From assembly GCA_020226215.1 (NCBI GenBank), contig CM035236.1, positions 9,367,001-9,431,000 on the forward strand: a DNA stretch of 64,000 nucleotides, read 5' to 3'. Made by a program: the position numbers and the translations under genes. The DNA is from Sindora glabra. Its lineage: Eukaryota > Streptophyta > Magnoliopsida > Fabales > Fabaceae. Positions 36,284 through 48,227 of this stretch are shown here, piece by piece. Position 1 is the first letter of the stretch. Each line of letters begins with the position of its first letter. The notes below the pieces were generated by a model. It did not search any database and was not told the DNA's origin. It worked only from the letters and a program-made list of their open reading frames with translations.

Positions 36284-37374
36284 GGAAAAATATGATTTAC
36301 CCTATTAAACTTTAACTAAATGACAAAATAATATATACACTTTAAAACTTTAATTGAGTAATGAAAATTATAAATAAAATTTGAAACCTTACACCTTACC
36401 TCTAAAACTTTTAGAAAAGGTGAAAACATTAGCTTTAAATTAGATTTAGACCTTTATTGACTTAACCATTTTAAGAGTATATAAGATAAGTTATTTAGAA
36501 ATCATGAAATTATTGTGATAATTGTTGAAATTTAAAGAATACATGGTGTTGAAACCTTACACCTTACCCTTAAAATTTTTTAAAAAGGTGAAAATATTAG
36601 CTTTAAATTAAATTTGGACCTCTATTCACTTAACTATTTTAATAGTATATAAGGTAAGCCATTTAAAAATAATAAAAGTGTTGTAATAATCAATGAAACT
36701 TAAAGAATACATGATATTGAAGTTAGATTCACTTATATGTAATGGAAGTTTCTTTCTAAAGGTTCTCCAAAATTTATATTTATGAAAATCTAATAAACTT
36801 TATCTTATCTATGAATTTGAAAATTAAATTATTTGATCAATATAGTTTAAGAATATTATGAAAATTTTATTTAAATTGTTCTTATAAATTGCTTACTAAA
36901 AGGTTAGTGTATAAATAAAAATTTAATCTAATGGAGGCATAATGAGCTTGAGGTCTAATATTTAATTTATTTTACACATTGTTAAAAAATTGAGCAAATT
37001 GATATAATTAAAATAAATTATTTGTTAACCTAAAAATTTAAAATTAGTTTTGAATCATAATATTTCAACTCTTCTTTAATTTTCTTAGAGAATTTATTAT
37101 CAAACTTGAGTTTTTATTTTTTTTCATCTCTTTAAATTAAAGAGTGACTTGATATAGTAAAAAAAAATAATATCAATAGATATTATTGTTAAACTTAACT
37201 TAAAATTAATAGTTTTACTTTTTGTAAAAATTTACAGAGATAAAGTATAATATTTTAAAGTTTATATATCATTTTTCACTCAATCAAACTTTAGGAAGTG
37301 AAGTATAAGAATTTTAAAATTTATATACATTTTTATCTTTTGGTCAAAATTTAGGAGTTATATTGTATTTTCCC
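36284..37374. mobile_element. Foldback element E with internal tandem repeat (left arm)
   Basis: About 1.09 kb. The left end GGAAAAATATGATTTACCC and the reverse complement of the right end (GGGAAAATACAATATAACTCC) are similar. So are the next segments (CTATTAAACTTTAACTAAATG against CCTAAATTTTGACCAAAAG), forming long imperfect terminal inverted repeats. The ends recall element D in style (GG-AAAAT, AAACTTTA repeats). There is no transposase. It lies about 0.9 kb upstream of the sulfotransferase start codon. Confidence 0.6.
36383..36718. repeat. Two-copy tandem repeat, 168-bp unit, inside element E (left arm)
   Basis: Units 36383-36550 and 36551-36718 both start GAAACCTTACACCTTACC and share AGGTGAAAA-ATTAGCTTTAA and TTAAAGAATACATG. 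They differ by scattered substitutions. The right arm holds both units as well. Confidence 0.9.
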
Positions 37375-38271
37375 AAGTTTAAAAGCAAATGAAATCAACT
37401 TATTAAATTTCAAATTTGTAAACAAAATGCAACAAGAAAATTTATTTTATTTGTTGTTAAAAATAATTTAGAACTAATATATGTATAGAGAAACAATTTA
37501 AAAAACTTATAGTTATAATTTCTTTTTCTTTCTTTCAAGGAAAAAATATCATGCCAATTTTATAATTTAAAAATAATAGAAATTTAATTATAATTTATTA
37601 ATAACTTATTGCAACCTAATTATATAGTTATCATTGTTTTATTGAACATAAATCTTATAGTACTAAATGCTTATCGGTATAAACATCCTTAAAAAAATAT
37701 ATTCAAAAAATTGAATAATTAAATCTGAACTAACTTTTTAAATTTAAAATGTAATAAAATTTCTGAATTAAAAAAATTAATATATTTCCTAAAAAAATTT
37801 ATGAGAGTAATTTAAATTTCATAAAATTTCATTGTCACTTATCTACATGAGTCAAAGTGTCTCATGAATTTTCTCAACCCATTTCTTCGTTGGCTGCTGC
37901 CCCATCACATGCCTCTCAGGTTTTGCGCTTCTGTGGGACAAACATTGGAACCATTCTCCAAAAAACATGTAATCTTGCTTGCTATACAGCAAATACCTGC
38001 GTAGAATCATGCATGGGAAACAAAATAATCGAGAGAAAAGTTATGTAGGAAAGAAAAAAATTTGAAATGAACCGACTTAGCTTATGAGGGCTTTAATGGT
38101 ATCTGGGTTCCCCGGTGCATAAAAAAAATCCCAACTTGAGTTTTCTCCCTTGCTGGGTTTTTCGCTTCTTCCTATGATTTATTGAAGAAAGAGGCTGTTG
38201 GTTTCACTGTGGACGAAACGGAACAACATTCTGATTTCGCTTCTTGATTCTTTTGTTCTGTTTCTGGAACA
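37375..38271 (+). promoter_or_regulatory. Upstream region and probable 5' leader of the sulfotransferase gene (left arm)
   Basis: AT-rich up to about 37850, then clearly less AT-rich to the start codon, as is usual for a plant promoter/5' UTR. A pyrimidine-rich stretch (TTTTCTCCCTTGCTGGG, near 38140) and CTTCTTCC lie in the likely leader. I cannot place the transcription start or a convincing TATA box. The open frame at 37857-38048 in this stretch has no family match. Confidence 0.45.
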
Positions 38272-40774
38272 ATGGTAGAAGACGTATGTTTCCTAAACAA
38301 GGTGATTCTTTTACTTCGTTCTTATGTGCTATGTGGGCCTTACTATTAAATTCAACTGTACTTTTATTGTGCGATGCAATGCTCTTCTTTTCCATTCCCT
38401 TTTCGCCAAATATTTGGCCAGTTATATAAAGAACTGTGGGTTTTATCATCTTCAAGTTGGATTTTCAAGTTCATTCTAAACTCTAGTGCTTCAAGTTCGC
38501 ATTTTTACTTGACTACGAAAGCAATAGTGCAATGGGTTTAAAGGCGAATGCTTTGAGTCCGCTGCATGTTTGGATCTAGGTTATACTCTGAATTTGGGGC
38601 TAATTGTTGTTCATAATTTACCCTATGCAATGTGTCTGTTCTCTGAGGAGTTTGTGTAATTGGATTAATGCTCTCCTGTTATTCTCTTATTTTGTCCTTG
38701 TCAATTGATTTCATGGGACATTCTTTTCCTTGTAAACTGTTCTGACTAATCTTCTAGATTGCTACTTTTGTTTCTTTAATCCATTTATTTGATATTAAAT
38801 TTTGCACCAAATTCATACCGCCTCTGTTTATCAGTTATATGCATTTGATGACCTTCCTATCTATTTCCCTCATTCCCTTCTCCCACCCTCTTCCTGATGT
38901 ATTTCTAGTAACTTCGGCTCAATTGTTGGTCCAGGATATTCTACTTGTAAAGCATCCAAAAAAATCACTGCCGTTATTAAGGATGTCGGTCCTAATATTT
39001 TCAATAGTATGTGGCATTTTCATTTGCTTGGTATGTCTGAAGCAGATAAGTCTTCATGTCATTGAGAGACAATCTCAGTATAGAGTAAAGCTGTTAAGGG
39101 ATAATCCGTATCTTCATTATCCTGAACCCGTATCTTTTAGCAGGTAATTGAATTATTGGAAATTTGTATGTGTGTGTGTGTGTGTGTGTGTCAACTGCCA
39201 ATGATTGGGAATCATTAATTGCCTTGTACACTTCCAGGGATGAGTGTGCTCATAATCCTGTGCAATTCTTTGCTATATTGACAAGTCAGAGATCAGGCAG
39301 TGGGTGGTTGGAGACTCTTTTGAATAGTCATATTAATTTAAGCTCGAACGGGGAGATATTTTCTGTTTATGATAGAAGGCAAAATGTATCTTCAATTGTA
39401 CGGACATTAGATAAAGTTTACAATTTGGACTGGCGCAGTAGTGCTTCCAAGAATGAGTGCTCTGCTGCTGTTGGCTTGAAGTGGATGCTTAATCAGGTAA
39501 TCCTTTTCTTAACTCCTCCGCCAATTGTTGTTGACATGATTCAATTATTATTATTATTTTACCTATCGCCACCTAACTATGCTGAAGTATATGTCTAGGA
39601 TTGTAAATTTGATGCCATTCCATGTATTCCTTAGTTTCTTCTGTGAAGTGTATCATGGCATGAATTCTCCCCCTGCTCCTAATTTTTTTCCCCTTTCATA
39701 TAAGGGAGATTGAAATGAAACTTTGCAGATTATGACATTTTAAGAACATGTTATATCCCTTGGACTCTGAAACCACATTATTGATTGCTGGCTGCTAGCG
39801 GTGATTTTTGTCTAATATAGGGCAATCTTTGGGAGATGCAATGGGTTCAAGCATAATCCTAATGCAGTAATACGTAGTTTTATTTTCCTCTGAATCCTTT
39901 TAGGTCTAATCAATCTTTCTGAAATAGTAGTTAATAGAATTAAATAAACAGTTGCAATAAGAAAAGTGATCATCATAATCATGTTTCGTGTAGAGTGTGT
40001 TGTATAAATGTTCCTGGACTCTTAATGTATTAAACATGAGGGGTAGCCACTCAGAAAGTGTTTCTGTTAGTTTATAGCCTGGGGGCTTACTGTGGCACAG
40101 GGCATTTCAGAAAATTGTGTCATCTTTTATGTTGTCTAATTTTCACATCCTTCATGGCTTCATCCTCCACAGGATTTTCTGTAGAGAATCTTAATGTCAG
40201 TATATAGGAAGGTGTTGGGAATTTGTGGTTTTCAGAGATCTAAGCCCTTTAATGTAAGGTTTTTCAACTATAGCTACACTGCTTATGTCTACACAAAATC
40301 AACTTACCATCAAATTGTGCTCTCTAAAGTCAGCGAAGGGAACACAGATATGCAAGGCAATCATCTTTAGCGATAAGCCTTATGAAGTTCATTTTTCTAG
40401 GGCCAATGCATTGGTGATATTTGGATTGCATTGCACTCGCCACCTGCACTGTGCTATTGCTCCCCCGCCTTCTTTGCCTCTATGAGCTCTATATTGATCT
40501 TTGTTCTGAAACTGTGCTTACTATCTGACCTTAATGGTTTGAGTCTCAGTTTCCTGGAGAAATACTTGTTTAAAATTATAAGTTGGACTAAAATATTATA
40601 AGTATTTCATCCATGAAGCTGCATGCTTCTGTGAGAAGCCATGTGTTTATGTTCTTATTTGGATCTCTTTTATACGGCTACAAATATGGATTCAAGATAT
40701 CCTCTGGTTCTATGCAGGGTGTAATGGAGCACTATAAAGAGATTGTTGACTACTTCAACCGAAGAAGTGTTAGT
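38272..40774 (+). CDS. P-loop sulfotransferase family gene, 5' part only (left arm)
   Basis: Four exons with consensus GT/AG borders and matching phases: 38272-38301, 38935-39143, 39238-39496 and 40718-40774 (cut). The start is the ATG of AACAATGG, encoding MVEDVCFLNK. Exon 2 gives a type II membrane anchor (residues about 22-45, LPLLRMSVLIFSIVCGIFIC...), so a Golgi/endomembrane enzyme is likely. Exon 3 carries the 5'-phosphosulfate-binding loop TSQRSGSGWLETLL (residues 95-108), then SSNGEIFSVYDRR and SASKNECSAAVGLKWMLNQ, signatures of the plant NodH-like/P-loop sulfotransferases that use PAPS. Exon 4 reads GVMEHYKEIVDYFNRRSVS, then runs into the inverted arm (YRLHCIEQRIS, stop at 40810). About 185 family residues are present of roughly 340 expected. 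The 3'-phosphate-binding and C-terminal part is absent, so this copy cannot encode a whole enzyme. The acceptor substrate is unknown. Confidence 0.88.
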
Positions 40775-40780
40775 TATAGG
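40725..40780. other. 56-nt loop at the centre of the palindrome
   Basis: This is the only sequence between the arms without a mirror copy. It is ordinary exon 4 coding sequence of the left gene (MEHYKEIVDYFNRRSVS) plus the few bases TATAGG before the right arm starts with TTACACTGCATAG. So the left arm simply runs 56 bases further than the right before the sequence turns back. No adapter-like sequence is visible. Confidence 0.9.
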
Positions 40781-40784
40781 TTAC

Positions 40785-43227
40785 ACTGCATAGAACAGAG
40801 GATATCTTGAATCCATATTTGTAGCCGTATAAAAGAGATCCAAATAAGAACATAAACACATGGCTTCTCACAGAAGCATGCAGCTTCATGGATGAAATAC
40901 TTATAATATTTTAGTCCAACTTATAATTTTAAACAAGTATTTCTCCAGGAAACTGAGACTCAAACCATTAAGGTCAGATAGTAAGCACAGTTTCAGAACA
41001 AAGATCAATATAGAGCTCATAGAGGCAAAGAAGGCGGGGGAGCAATAGCACAGTGCAGGTGGCGAGTGCAATGCAATCCAAATATCACCAATGCATTGGC
41101 CCTAGAAAAATGAACTTCATAAGGCTTATCGCTAAAGATGATTGCCTTGCATATCTGTGTTCCCTTCGCTGACTTTAGAGAGCACAATTTGATGGTAAGT
41201 TGATTTTGTGTAGACATAAGCAGTGTAGCTATAGTTGAAAAACCTTACATTAAAGGGCTTAGATCTCTGAAAACCACAAATTCCCAACACCTTCCTATAT
41301 ACTGACATTAAGATTCTCTACAGAAAATCCTGTGGAGGATGAAGCCATGAAGGATGTGAAAATTAGACAACATAAAAGATGACACAATTTTCTGAAATGC
41401 CCTGTGCCACAGTAAGCCCCCAGGCTATAAACTAACAGAAACACTTTCTGAGTGGCTACCCCTCATGTTTAATACATTAAGAGTCCAGGAACATTTATAC
41501 AACACACTCTACACGAAACATGATTATGATGATCACTTTTCTTATTGCAACTGTTATTTAATTCTATTAACTACTATTTCAGAAAGATTGATTAGACCTA
41601 AAAGGATTCAGAGGAAAATAAAACTACGTATTACTGCATTAGGATTATGCTTGAACCCATTGCATCTCCCAAAGATTGCCCTATATTAGACAAAAATCAC
41701 CGCTAGCAGCCAGCAATCAATAATGTGGTTTCAGAGTCCAAGGGATATAACATGTTCTTAAAATGTCATAATCTGCAAAGTTTCATTTCAATCTCCCTTA
41801 TATGAAAGGGGAAAAAAATTAGGAGCAGGGGGAGAATTCATGCCATGATACACTTCACAGAAGAAACTAAGGAATACATGGAATGGCATCAAATTTACAA
41901 TCCTAGACATATACTTCAGCATAGTTAGGTGGCGATAGGTAAAATAATAATAATAATTGAATCATGTCAACAACAATTGGCGGAGGAGTTAAGAAAAGGA
42001 TTACCTGATTAAGCATCCACTTCAAGCCAACAGCAGCAGAGCACTCATTCTTGGAAGCACTACTGCGCCAGTCCAAATTGTAAACTTTATCTAATGTCCG
42101 TACAATTGAAGATACATTTTGCCTTCTATCATAAACAGAAAATATCTCCCCGTTCGAGCTTAAATTAATATGACTATTCAAAAGAGTCTCCAACCACCCA
42201 CTGCCTGATCTCTGACTTGTCAATATAGCAAAGAATTGCACAGGATTATGAGCACACTCATCCCTGGAAGTGTACAAGGCAATTAATGATTCCCAATCAT
42301 TGGCAGTTGACACACACACACACACACACATACAAATTTCCAATAATTCAATTACCTGCTAAAAGATACGGGTTCAGGATAATGAAGATACGGATTATCC
42401 CTTAACAGCTTTACTCTATACTGAGATTGTCTCTCAATGACATGAAGACTTATCTGCTTCAGACATACCAAGCAAATGAAAATGCCACATACTATTGAAA
42501 ATATTAGGACCGACATCCTTAATAACGGCAGTGATTTTTTTGGATGCTTTACAAGTAGAATATCCTGGACCAACAATTGAGCCGAAGTTACTAGAAATAC
42601 ATCAGGAAGAGGGTGGGAGAAGGGAATGAGGGAAATAGATAGGAAGGTCATCAAATGCATATAACTGATAAACAGAGGCGGTATGAATTTGGTGCAAAAT
42701 TTAATATCAAATAAATGGATTAAAGAAACAAAAGTAGCAATCTAGAAGATTAGTCAGAACAGTTTACAAGGAAAAGAATGTCCCATGAAATCAATTGACA
42801 AGGACAAAATAAGAGAATAACAGGAGAGCATTAATCCAATTACACAAACTCCTCAGAGAACAGACACATTGCATAGGGTAAATTATGAACAACAATTAGC
42901 CCCAAATTCAGAGTATAACCTAGATCCAAACATGCAGCGGACTCAAAGCATTCGCCTTTAAACCCATTGCACTATTGCTTTCGTAGTCAAGTAAAAATGC
43001 GAACTTGAAGCACTAGAGTTTAGAATGAACTTGAAAATCCAACTTGAAGATGATAAAACCCACAGTTCTTTATATAACTGGCCAAATATTTGGCGAAAAG
43101 GGAATGGAAAAGAAGAGCATTGCATCGCACAATAAAAGTACAGTTGAATTTAATAGTAAGGCCCACATAGCACATAAGAACGAAGTAAAAGAATCACCTT
43201 GTTTAGGAAACATACGTCTTCTACCAT
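40785..43227 (-). pseudogene. P-loop sulfotransferase family gene, 5' part only (right arm)
   Basis: Mirror of the left gene on the minus strand: exon 1 43227-43198, exon 2 42564-42356, exon 3 42263-42005. The amino acid sequence of exons 2 and 3 is the same as the left copy. Exon 4 starts at 40785 but keeps only TGTAA. It lacks the two G residues that follow the acceptor AG in the left copy. Spliced reading would give Gln, then CNL and a TAA stop. The enzyme is therefore cut even earlier than in the left arm (about 166 family residues). Confidence 0.85.
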
Positions 43228-44120
43228 TGTTCCAGAAACAGAACAAAAGAATCAAGAAGCGAAATCAGAATGTTGTTCCGTTTCGTCCACAGTGAAACCA
43301 ACAGCCTCTTTCTTCAATAAATCATAGGAAGAAGCGAAAAACCCAGCAAGGGAGAAAACTCAAGTTGGGATTTTTTTTATGCACGGGGAACCCAGATACC
43401 ATTAAAGCCCTCATAAGCTAAGTCGGTTCATTTCAAATTTTTTTCTTTCCTACATAACTTTTCTCTCGATTATTTTGTTTCCCATGCATGATTCTACGCA
43501 GGTATTTGCTGTATAGCAAGCAAGATTACATGTTTTTTGGAGAATGGTTCCAATGTTTGTCCCACAGAAGCGCAAAACCTGAGAGGCATGTGATGGGGCA
43601 GCAGCCAACGAAGAAATGGGTTGAGAAAATTCATGAGACACTTTGACTCATGTAGATAAGTGACAATGAAATTTTATGAAATTTAAATTACTCTCATAAA
43701 TTTTTTTAGGAAATATATTAATTTTTTAATTCAGAAATTTTATTACATTTTAAATTTAAAAAGTTAGTTCAGATTTAATTATTCAATTTTTTGAATATAT
43801 TTTTTAAGGATGTTTATACCGATAAGCATTTAGTACTATAAGATTTATGTTCAATAAAACAATGATAACTATATAATTAGGTTGCAATAAGTTATTAATA
43901 AATTATAATTAAATTTCTATTATTTTTAAATTATAAAATTGGCATGATATTTTTCCTTGAAAGAAAGAAAAAGAAATTATAACTATAAGTTTTTTAAATT
44001 GTTTCTCTATACATATATTAGTTCTAAATTATTTTTAACAACAAATAAAATAAATTTTCTTGTTGCATTTTGTTTACAAATTTGAAATTTAATAAGTTGA
44101 TTTCATTTGCTTTTAAACTT
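43228..44120 (-). promoter_or_regulatory. Upstream region and probable 5' leader of the right sulfotransferase copy
   Basis: Mirror of 37375-38271, with at least one homopolymer difference (CCCCGTGCAT here, CCCCGGTGCAT on the left). The two promoters point towards each other across about 4.9 kb. Confidence 0.45.
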
Positions 44121-45209
44121 GGGAAAATACAATATAACTCCTAAATTTTGACCAAAAGATAAAAATGTATATAAATTTTAAAATTCTTATACTTCACTTC
44201 CTAAAGTTTGATTGAGTGAAAAATGATATATAAACTTTAAAATATTATACTTTATCTCTGTAAATTTTTACAAAAAGTAAAACTATTAATTTTAAGTTAA
44301 GTTTAACAATAATATCTATTGATATTATTTTTTTTACTATATCAAGTCACTCTTTAATTTAAAGAGATGAAAAAAAATAAAAACTCAAGTTTGATAATAA
44401 ATTCTCTAAGAAAATTAAAGAAGAGTTGAAATATTATGATTCAAAACTAATTTTAAATTTTTAGGTTAACAAATAATTTATTTTAATTATATCAATTTGC
44501 TCAATTTTTTAACAATGTGTAAAATAAATTAAATATTAGACCTCAAGCTCATTATGCCTCCATTAGATTAAATTTTTATTTATACACTAACCTTTTAGTA
44601 AGCAATTTATAAGAACAATTTAAATAAAATTTTCATAATATTCTTAAACTATATTGATCAAATAATTTAATTTTCAAATTCATAGATAAGATAAAGTTTA
44701 TTAGATTTTCATAAATATAAATTTTGGAGAACCTTTAGAAAGAAACTTCCATTACATATAAGTGAATCTAACTTCAATATCATGTATTCTTTAAGTTTCA
44801 TTGATTATTACAACACTTTTATTATTTTTAAATGGCTTACCTTATATACTATTAAAATAGTTAAGTGAATAGAGGTCCAAATTTAATTTAAAGCTAATAT
44901 TTTCACCTTTTTAAAAAATTTTAAGGGTAAGGTGTAAGGTTTCAACACCATGTATTCTTTAAATTTCAACAATTATCACAATAATTTCATGATTTCTAAA
45001 TAACTTATCTTATATACTCTTAAAATGGTTAAGTCAATAAAGGTCTAAATCTAATTTAAAGCTAATGTTTTCACCTTTTCTAAAAGTTTTAGAGGTAAGG
45101 TGTAAGGTTTCAAATTTTATTTATAATTTTCATTACTCAATTAAAGTTTTAAAGTGTATATATATTTTGTCATTTAGTTAAAGTTTAATAGGGTAAATCA
45201 TATTTTTCC
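44121..45209. mobile_element. Foldback element E, right-arm copy
   Basis: Mirror of 36284-37374, with both units of the 168-bp tandem repeat at 44776-45111. A small difference is ATATATATTTTG here against the mirror of ATAATATATAC on the left. Confidence 0.6.
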
Positions 45210-46630
45210 TTTTAAAATTTTAGTCAATTTTATGATTCATAATAAAATTTTAAAAATTTTAATTAATTTATTTGTCAAACAAGTTGTAATTAAAAGTTAA
45301 AATAAATTAATGGCTAAATTATTTTTTTAAAGTCCATGTAATCTTATTTAATTTCAAAGAACATAAAAGTGTTTTTCTTTAACATTTATAAATTCAATCA
45401 ATATAACACAAAAATCAAATGCACATACTTTTAAAGTTAGGAGTACAAATAAACCAAGTTAAATCAAATATTTATTTGTTCTAAGTTTCAACTCATTAAA
45501 AATAAGTGAAGTCAAACTTCAGTCAAACATCATTAAACTTAAATATTTCAAACTTGAAATGGAGTCTAACTCAAATATAGGTTCAAATGAGTTTGCATGA
45601 ATTTTTTTTAAGTAGTTAAACCCCAATTTCTTATTGAACTAGATTTGAAATTAAGTTTGAGTTTCCGATGGACATGAGTCTAAACTAGTTTATATGTCAT
45701 AAACCACTTAAGTTATAATTGATGAGGAACCTAATTCTTAATTTCTATTAACCTACTCTACTTGGGTATCATCACAAAGTTGCTAAATAAACAAATTAAT
45801 TTTATAAATAATCTTAAAATAATATTCTCAACAAAATTTAAACTACCATAAGCTAACATTATTCCTACAAAGCCTAAATTGACTCTATTCATAACTCATC
45901 TCTAACTATGTTGCTTGACAAAAAATATTAATGAGACTTTCACTCTTATTCTACTGGAAAATGTGGAAGAACTTTAGCAGACAAATATGAAAAGAAAGAA
46001 AATAACTAAAAAGTGAATTATTAACTTAATAAATAAATAATCTATTTATCAATACACAAACACATTCTTACAATCAAATGTTAACTTTCATCATCAATCA
46101 TAATCTTTCATGTTTCAAACATCATTCACATTTATAGAAATAATATAAATAGTAACATAATATCAAGAATAATAAATAAAAAATAATTAAATCACTTTAT
46201 GCCTGCTTTCATCCTAAACCATTTACAAACCTAACTTTGTTCCTCTAAGCAATCTAGTCATTCACAAATTGTTTTTCAATATTGGCATTTAGTACCATTT
46301 CATAATATTTTCATAATTGTTCCTCCAATTCACACTTTTAAATAATAACACATCCCTATTGAAATTTCATTAATATCAATAACACAATAAAACATCATAA
46401 ACCGGTATTTCATTATTCTCAATTCAAACAAACTTATTCATAAACCAACTACATCATTATACATATTATATAAGCAACCAGGTATCAATATTCAAATATT
46501 GACATAACTTAGGAAAATAACTAAAGGTACTCCACTACACTAATCAAATATCGTATTTTAAAAGTAAATTTTAAAACTCTTATTCAATTATGGTAGTTAA
46601 ATACTGCCATCTAAAGACTACAAATTCATT
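45210..46630. other. Right-arm intergenic DNA, no gene
   Basis: Mirror of 34861-36283. No gene or additional element is seen. Confidence 0.5.
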
Positions 46631-46961
46631 AACATTTAACTATGATAATTAAATATGTGCTTATATAATCTATTATATTATTTAAATATATACCTGTATA
46701 ATTTTTTATTATATTTAAATATATGCATGTATAATCTATTACAATATTAAATATATGCTTATATATTCCATTACAATATTCAAATATATACCTATATAAT
46801 TTATTATAATATTCAAATATATGACTATATATTCTATCATGGTGTTCAAATATATGCTTATATATCCTATTACGATATTCAAATATATGCTTATATAATT
46901 TATTACAATATTGGAATGTATGTTAATATAATATATTATTGTATTTGAATATATTTGACTA
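46631..46961. repeat. AT-rich ~41-bp minisatellite, right-arm copy
   Basis: Mirror of 34530-34860, same number and order of variant units as far as I can follow. Confidence 0.85.
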
Positions 46962-48227
46962 TAATAGTCAAAAAATGGATTTGTGGAGGTAATTCCTTAG
47001 GTTATATTCTATATTCATAAGTGAATATAAGTTGGTTTTTCCAACTTTTCATTGAATTTCACTAAATACTTTGCTACATCCTTCACCCATCATTACTCTA
47101 AACTATTCCAACTCAGATTTCATCACACATATATTACCTTGCTTATACAACACATTTTACATACATTAAACTCACCACATAAACATGATTTTAATATTAA
47201 ATTGTCATAAATTCCTCTAATTAGCAAGTTTTATCACAAACTACTAAAAGTTATGAAATATGATTAATAGTAAGTAAATTATTTATTTACCTAAATATGG
47301 AAGAAGCTAAAGGAATATTGAAGTATAGTTTGATCATCGTATTTAACATTAAAAATGAAGAAAATTAACTTAAATCCCTAGTTTCCCTTTCTCAACCCCT
47401 TCTCCATAAAACCATCAATAATATACTTGGAATTTAAAGCAATCACCTTGAGTTAATAAAAAAAATGTGAAGTTTTCCTTAAATCTCTTGATAGATTGAT
47501 ACTAAGTGTTGAGAAAATGAAGTTGAAGATAGAAAGAGAGACAAGTCATGCATAATCTTTAGCAAAAAATGAAGAAGGGAAAGGCTTTAGGGATTTTTAT
47601 TGTCATGGGAGTAATTTGGTAATTTTGAAGGATTTTAAAAGTAAAATAGGAAATTGACATTCTAAATTTCCTCCATATGCCCCTACTTAATTCAAGTTTT
47701 ATATTAGTTCAGATCTAATTTTATTCTTCTTATTCATGTCATAAAATTTTATTTTTCTCAAATAAAATCTCATCCAAAACACTCCCACAATAATTAATTA
47801 ATTGCCATAAGTATGTAAATATGAGTAAAATTAAATATACTATATTCTAATTTCCTAAAGGGCATAACATTATACAACTTACCATATTAGCTTATTACTT
47901 TACATAAATTTAAGTATATAAAATTTTATCTTTCACAAATAATCTAAAAGATTATTTTTTATTTTATTTTAATTATTAATATAAATTTTCTATAGCTATT
48001 AAATCTATTAAAAAAATTATTTACACAATCATCACATAATATAAATAACTACACTTAGTAAATAGTAATATATACTAAAAAATTAATTACTTCTATTAAA
48101 GGATTGTACTTCTTTAGTTAACCTTAATAATTATTAATGTGATTAAAATTTTTATTTATAAAAACATATTAAAAAGTATTATACATTAAGATAAAGAAAG
48201 ATATAGATATTTTGCATGCATATTTCT
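46962..48227. other. Right-arm intergenic DNA, no gene
   Basis: Mirror of 33263-34529. It has one extra A near 47950 (CTAAAAGATT against the mirror of ATCTTTAG). Confidence 0.5.

Larger units (their letters stand above)
17179..40724 (+). repeat. Left arm of giant inverted repeat
   Basis: Every recognisable block here reappears in reverse complement at 40781-64000. Mirror sums (left position plus right position) are 81502 near 40285, 81499 at 38272, 81493 at 36284, about 81485 at 28448, 81247 at 23252 and 81179 at 17179. The steps reflect indels. The arm is at least 23.5 kb. Its true outer end is unknown because the partner arm reaches the window edge. Confidence 0.98.

Noticed and set aside
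37857..38455. Small frames on both strands around the sulfotransferase leader and exon 1
   Set aside because: They cross the start codon and intron 1 of a well-supported gene model and have no family signature.
39164..39237. CVCVCV peptide start for the exon 3 frame
   Set aside because: It is a translation of the (TG)n tract in intron 2 from a TTG codon. The AG acceptor at 39236-39237 and the phase match with exon 2 give the real exon border.
40285..40485. 66-codon frame duplicated in both arms
   Set aside because: It lies wholly within intron 3 of the sulfotransferase gene; the duplication is explained by the inverted repeat.
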